Below, one piece after another: positions 6,070 to 7,362 of a DNA stretch of 7,362 nucleotides. The stretch's first letter is position 1; each line of letters begins with the position of its first letter. Below the pieces are notes generated by a model. The model was not told where the DNA came from. It saw only the letters and a list, made by a program, of their open reading frames with translations, and searched no databases. Made by a program: the position numbers and the translations under genes. Source of the DNA: Actinomycetes bacterium (lineage in GTDB: Bacteria > Actinomycetota > Acidimicrobiia > Acidimicrobiales > RAAP-2); assembly GCA_021807965.1 (NCBI GenBank), contig JAKBCI010000081.1, positions 1 to 7,362 of the forward strand, given 5' to 3'.

Positions 6070-6563
6070 GCGCGATCGTGGGTGTGGTGATGGGCAGTTC
6101 CTCGGACTACGAGGTGATGGCCGGCGCGATGGCGGTGCTGAGCGGGTTCGGCGTCGAGCACGAAGTCCGGGTTGTGTCGGCCCACCGGACGCCCGACGAC
6201 ATGCTGGCCTACGGGCGCGACGCGCGCTCGCGCGGCCTGCGCGTCCTGATCGCCGGCGCCGGAGGGGCCGCTCACCTGCCCGGCATGCTGGCGTCGACGA
6301 CGTCGTTGCCGGTGATCGGCGTGCCCGTGGCGCTGGCCCGGCTGGACGGGCTCGACTCGTTGCTCAGCATCGTCCAAATGCCCCGTGGCGTGCCCGTCGC
6401 CACCGTCGCGGTGAACGGGGCCGCGAACGCCGCCCTACTCGCCGTGCGGGTGCTCGCCACCGGTGACGACCGCCTGGCCGCGGCGCTCGACGAGCACCGC
6501 CGCGAGCTCGCCGACGAGGCCCGCGCCCAGGACGCTGGATTAGGCGTCAACGGGGATTTTTAG
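6066..6563 (+). CDS. purE: N5-carboxyaminoimidazole ribonucleotide mutase (PurE, class I)
   Basis: PurE moves the carboxyl group of N5-CAIR to carbon 4 to give CAIR. The 165-residue protein has all class I signatures: [10 protein letters not shown] (9-18, S11 and D14 for phosphate and substrate), [10 protein letters not shown] (37-46) with catalytic H40, [14 protein letters not shown] (63-76) with H70, PVIGVP (82-87), and [17 protein letters not shown] (98-114). The neighbouring purK confirms the mutase (class I) role rather than the direct-carboxylating class II. GTG 6066 shares GTGA with the purK stop, and AGGGAGG (6055-6061) lies four bases upstream, so translation is probably coupled. Class I PurE proteins usually assemble as octamers. 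The C-terminal tail (about 135-165) is charged and helical. Confidence 0.95.
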   Translation: MSAIVGVVMGSSSDYEVMAGAMAVLSGFGVEHEVRVVSAHRTPDDMLAYGRDARSRGLRVLIAGAGGAAHLPGMLASTTSLPVIGVPVALARLDGLDSLLSIVQMPRGVPVATVAVNGAANAALLAVRVLATGDDRLAAALDEHRRELADEARAQDAGLGVNGDF

Positions 6564-6587
6564 GGTACGAGCGGCCCGCCGGGTACC
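6564..6587 (+). repeat. Inverted repeat between purE and the PspA gene
   Basis: GGTAC (6564-6568) pairs with GTACC (6583-6587). A further CGG (6572-6574) can pair with CCG (6579-6581) around a four-base loop, leaving a small asymmetric bulge. No T-run follows, so this is not a convincing intrinsic terminator. It could weaken read-through or serve as a regulator site just upstream of the -10 box of the next gene. Confidence 0.35.
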
Positions 6588-6595
6588 GAGGCCCC

Positions 6596-6601
6596 TATTC
6601 T
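6596..6601 (+). promoter_or_regulatory. Predicted -10 box (TATTCT) for the PspA-family gene
   Basis: TATTCT fits TANNNT and would start transcription near 6608, giving a leader of about 17 bases that contains the strong AAGGAG site (6614-6619). The -35 region is GC-rich with no clear match, so an alternative sigma factor or activator cannot be excluded. Confidence 0.4.
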
Positions 6602-6624
6602 GGGCAGATGGACAAGGAGAACTC

Positions 6625-7359
6625 ATGGGTGTAGGGAAACGACTGGCGACTATCTTCCAGGCCAAGTCCAACGCGGCGCTCAACAAGCTCGAGGACCCGC
6701 GTCAAACGCTCGACCTCTCGTACGAGCAGCAGCTCGAGAACCTGACCAAGGTTCGCCGCGCCGTCGCTGACGTCGCGACCGCGCGCAAGCGGATCGAGAT
6801 CCAGGCCGAGCAGCTGAAGAGCCAGGGTGACAAACTCGCCGAACAGGCCAAGGCCGCGCTCACCCAGAACAACGAATCGCTCGCCCGCGAGGCCCTCAGC
6901 CGCCGCGAGGCCATCGCGGGGCAGCTGAAGGACCTCGACACCCAACACGCGACGATAGTCGAGCAAGAGGACAAGCTGACCGAGACGGCACAACGCCTGC
7001 AGACCGAGGTCGAGGCGTTTCGCACCAAGAAGGAGACCATCAAGGCGACCTACACCGCGGCCGAGGCGTCAGCGCACGTCTCGGAGGCGGTGAGCGGCAT
7101 CTCGGCCTCGATGGGCGACGCCGGCGCGGCTCTGCAGCGAGCCCAGGACAAAGTCGCCGAAATGCAGGCCCGCAGTGGGGCCCTTGATGAGTTGCTCGCC
7201 TCGGGTGCCCTAACGGACCTCACCAGTAATCGGGACGACATCCAGGCTCAGCTCGACCAGGCGAGCGCGACGTCGTCGGTCGACGCCCAGCTGGCGGCGC
7301 TGAAGGCCCAGATGAGCGACGCGGGCAGCCTGGCGGCCGGCGACGGCGAGGCGCAATGA
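6625..7359 (+). CDS. PspA/IM30-family membrane-stress protein
   Basis: The 244-residue product matches the PspA/IM30 (Vipp1) family, bacterial members of the ESCRT-III superfamily that bind and stabilise the inner face of the cytoplasmic membrane under envelope stress. MGVGKRLATIFQAKSNAAL is an amphipathic N-terminal helix, the usual membrane anchor. EDPRQTLDLSYEQQLENL (23-40) is the family's next signature, and a long coiled coil rich in E, K, Q and A runs to about residue 190. After a short Gly/Ser-containing segment a final helix covers about 207-232. Length is close to the family's usual 220-250. There are no cysteines. The start is firm: AAGGAG lies five bases before the ATG. No pspB, pspC or pspF is in view. 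The stop overlaps a possible downstream ATG. Confidence 0.9.
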   Translation: MGVGKRLATIFQAKSNAALNKLEDPRQTLDLSYEQQLENLTKVRRAVADVATARKRIEIQAEQLKSQGDKLAEQAKAALTQNNESLAREALSRREAIAGQLKDLDTQHATIVEQEDKLTETAQRLQTEVEAFRTKKETIKATYTAAEASAHVSEAVSGISASMGDAGAALQRAQDKVAEMQARSGALDELLASGALTDLTSNRDDIQAQLDQASATSSVDAQLAALKAQMSDAGSLAAGDGEAQ

Positions 7360-7362
7360 GCG
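7356..7362 (+). CDS. Possible start of the next gene, cut by the right edge
   Basis: ATGAGCG begins inside the PspA-family stop (ATGA overlap). GAGG (7348-7351) lies four bases upstream and could serve as ribosome binding site. Only two codons are visible, so nothing can be said of the product, but the overlap suggests translational coupling with the PspA-family gene. Confidence 0.3.

Noticed and set aside
5754..6377. Minus-strand 207-codon frame across the purK-purE junction
   Set aside because: Antisense to two strongly identified enzymes; its composition is shadow-like.
6564..6587. Intrinsic terminator after purE
   Set aside because: The stem is short and bulged and no T-run follows; the preceding run of five Ts lies before the stem, not after it.

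Overview
The window looks like ordinary chromosomal DNA from a high-GC actinobacterium. The evidence is GC-rich codon use, many GTG starts, an F420-type luciferase-like oxidoreductase, and short TANNNT boxes placed 6-7 bases before start codons, as in actinobacterial leaderless genes. Acidimicrobiia is a reasonable guess, made from protein style only. I see no mobile element, CRISPR array, tRNA or rRNA. Coding density is very high: intergenic gaps are 1-107 bases and several genes abut or overlap.

Left part (1-2025). On the minus strand, a DCC-family (DUF393) thiol-redox-like protein lies just upstream of the beginning of an unidentified gene that runs off the left edge. It is divergent, across about 43 bases, from a plus-strand MFS transporter. 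The 3' end of the transporter overlaps, tail to tail, a small minus-strand gene of unknown function that reads like a conserved actinobacterial protein.

Middle part (2026-4883). Two plus-strand genes follow: a stand-alone RecB/Cas4-like PD-(D/E)XK nuclease with four cysteines placed for a 4Fe-4S cluster, then a DsbA-fold protein with a single active-site cysteine (CPFA). Both appear to start leaderless, and the stop codon of the first seems to form part of the -10 box of the second. Convergent to them, with one base between, is a minus-strand pair: an F420-type LLM oxidoreductase followed 23 bases later by a DoxX-like membrane protein.

Right part (4884-7362). The plus strand carries purK and purE, overlapping by four bases. 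Together they make the two-step N5-CAIR route of purine synthesis (AIR to N5-CAIR to CAIR). A PspA/IM30 (ESCRT-III-like) membrane-stress protein with its own strong ribosome binding site follows, and its stop codon overlaps a possible ATG of a further gene cut by the window end.

I do not see a convincing undescribed multi-gene system. The most interesting signals are in gene starts: a duplicated CTAGCGT-N7-GTG module, exactly 11 codons apart, at the purK start, and a split between leaderless-type and Shine-Dalgarno-type starts among neighbouring genes.
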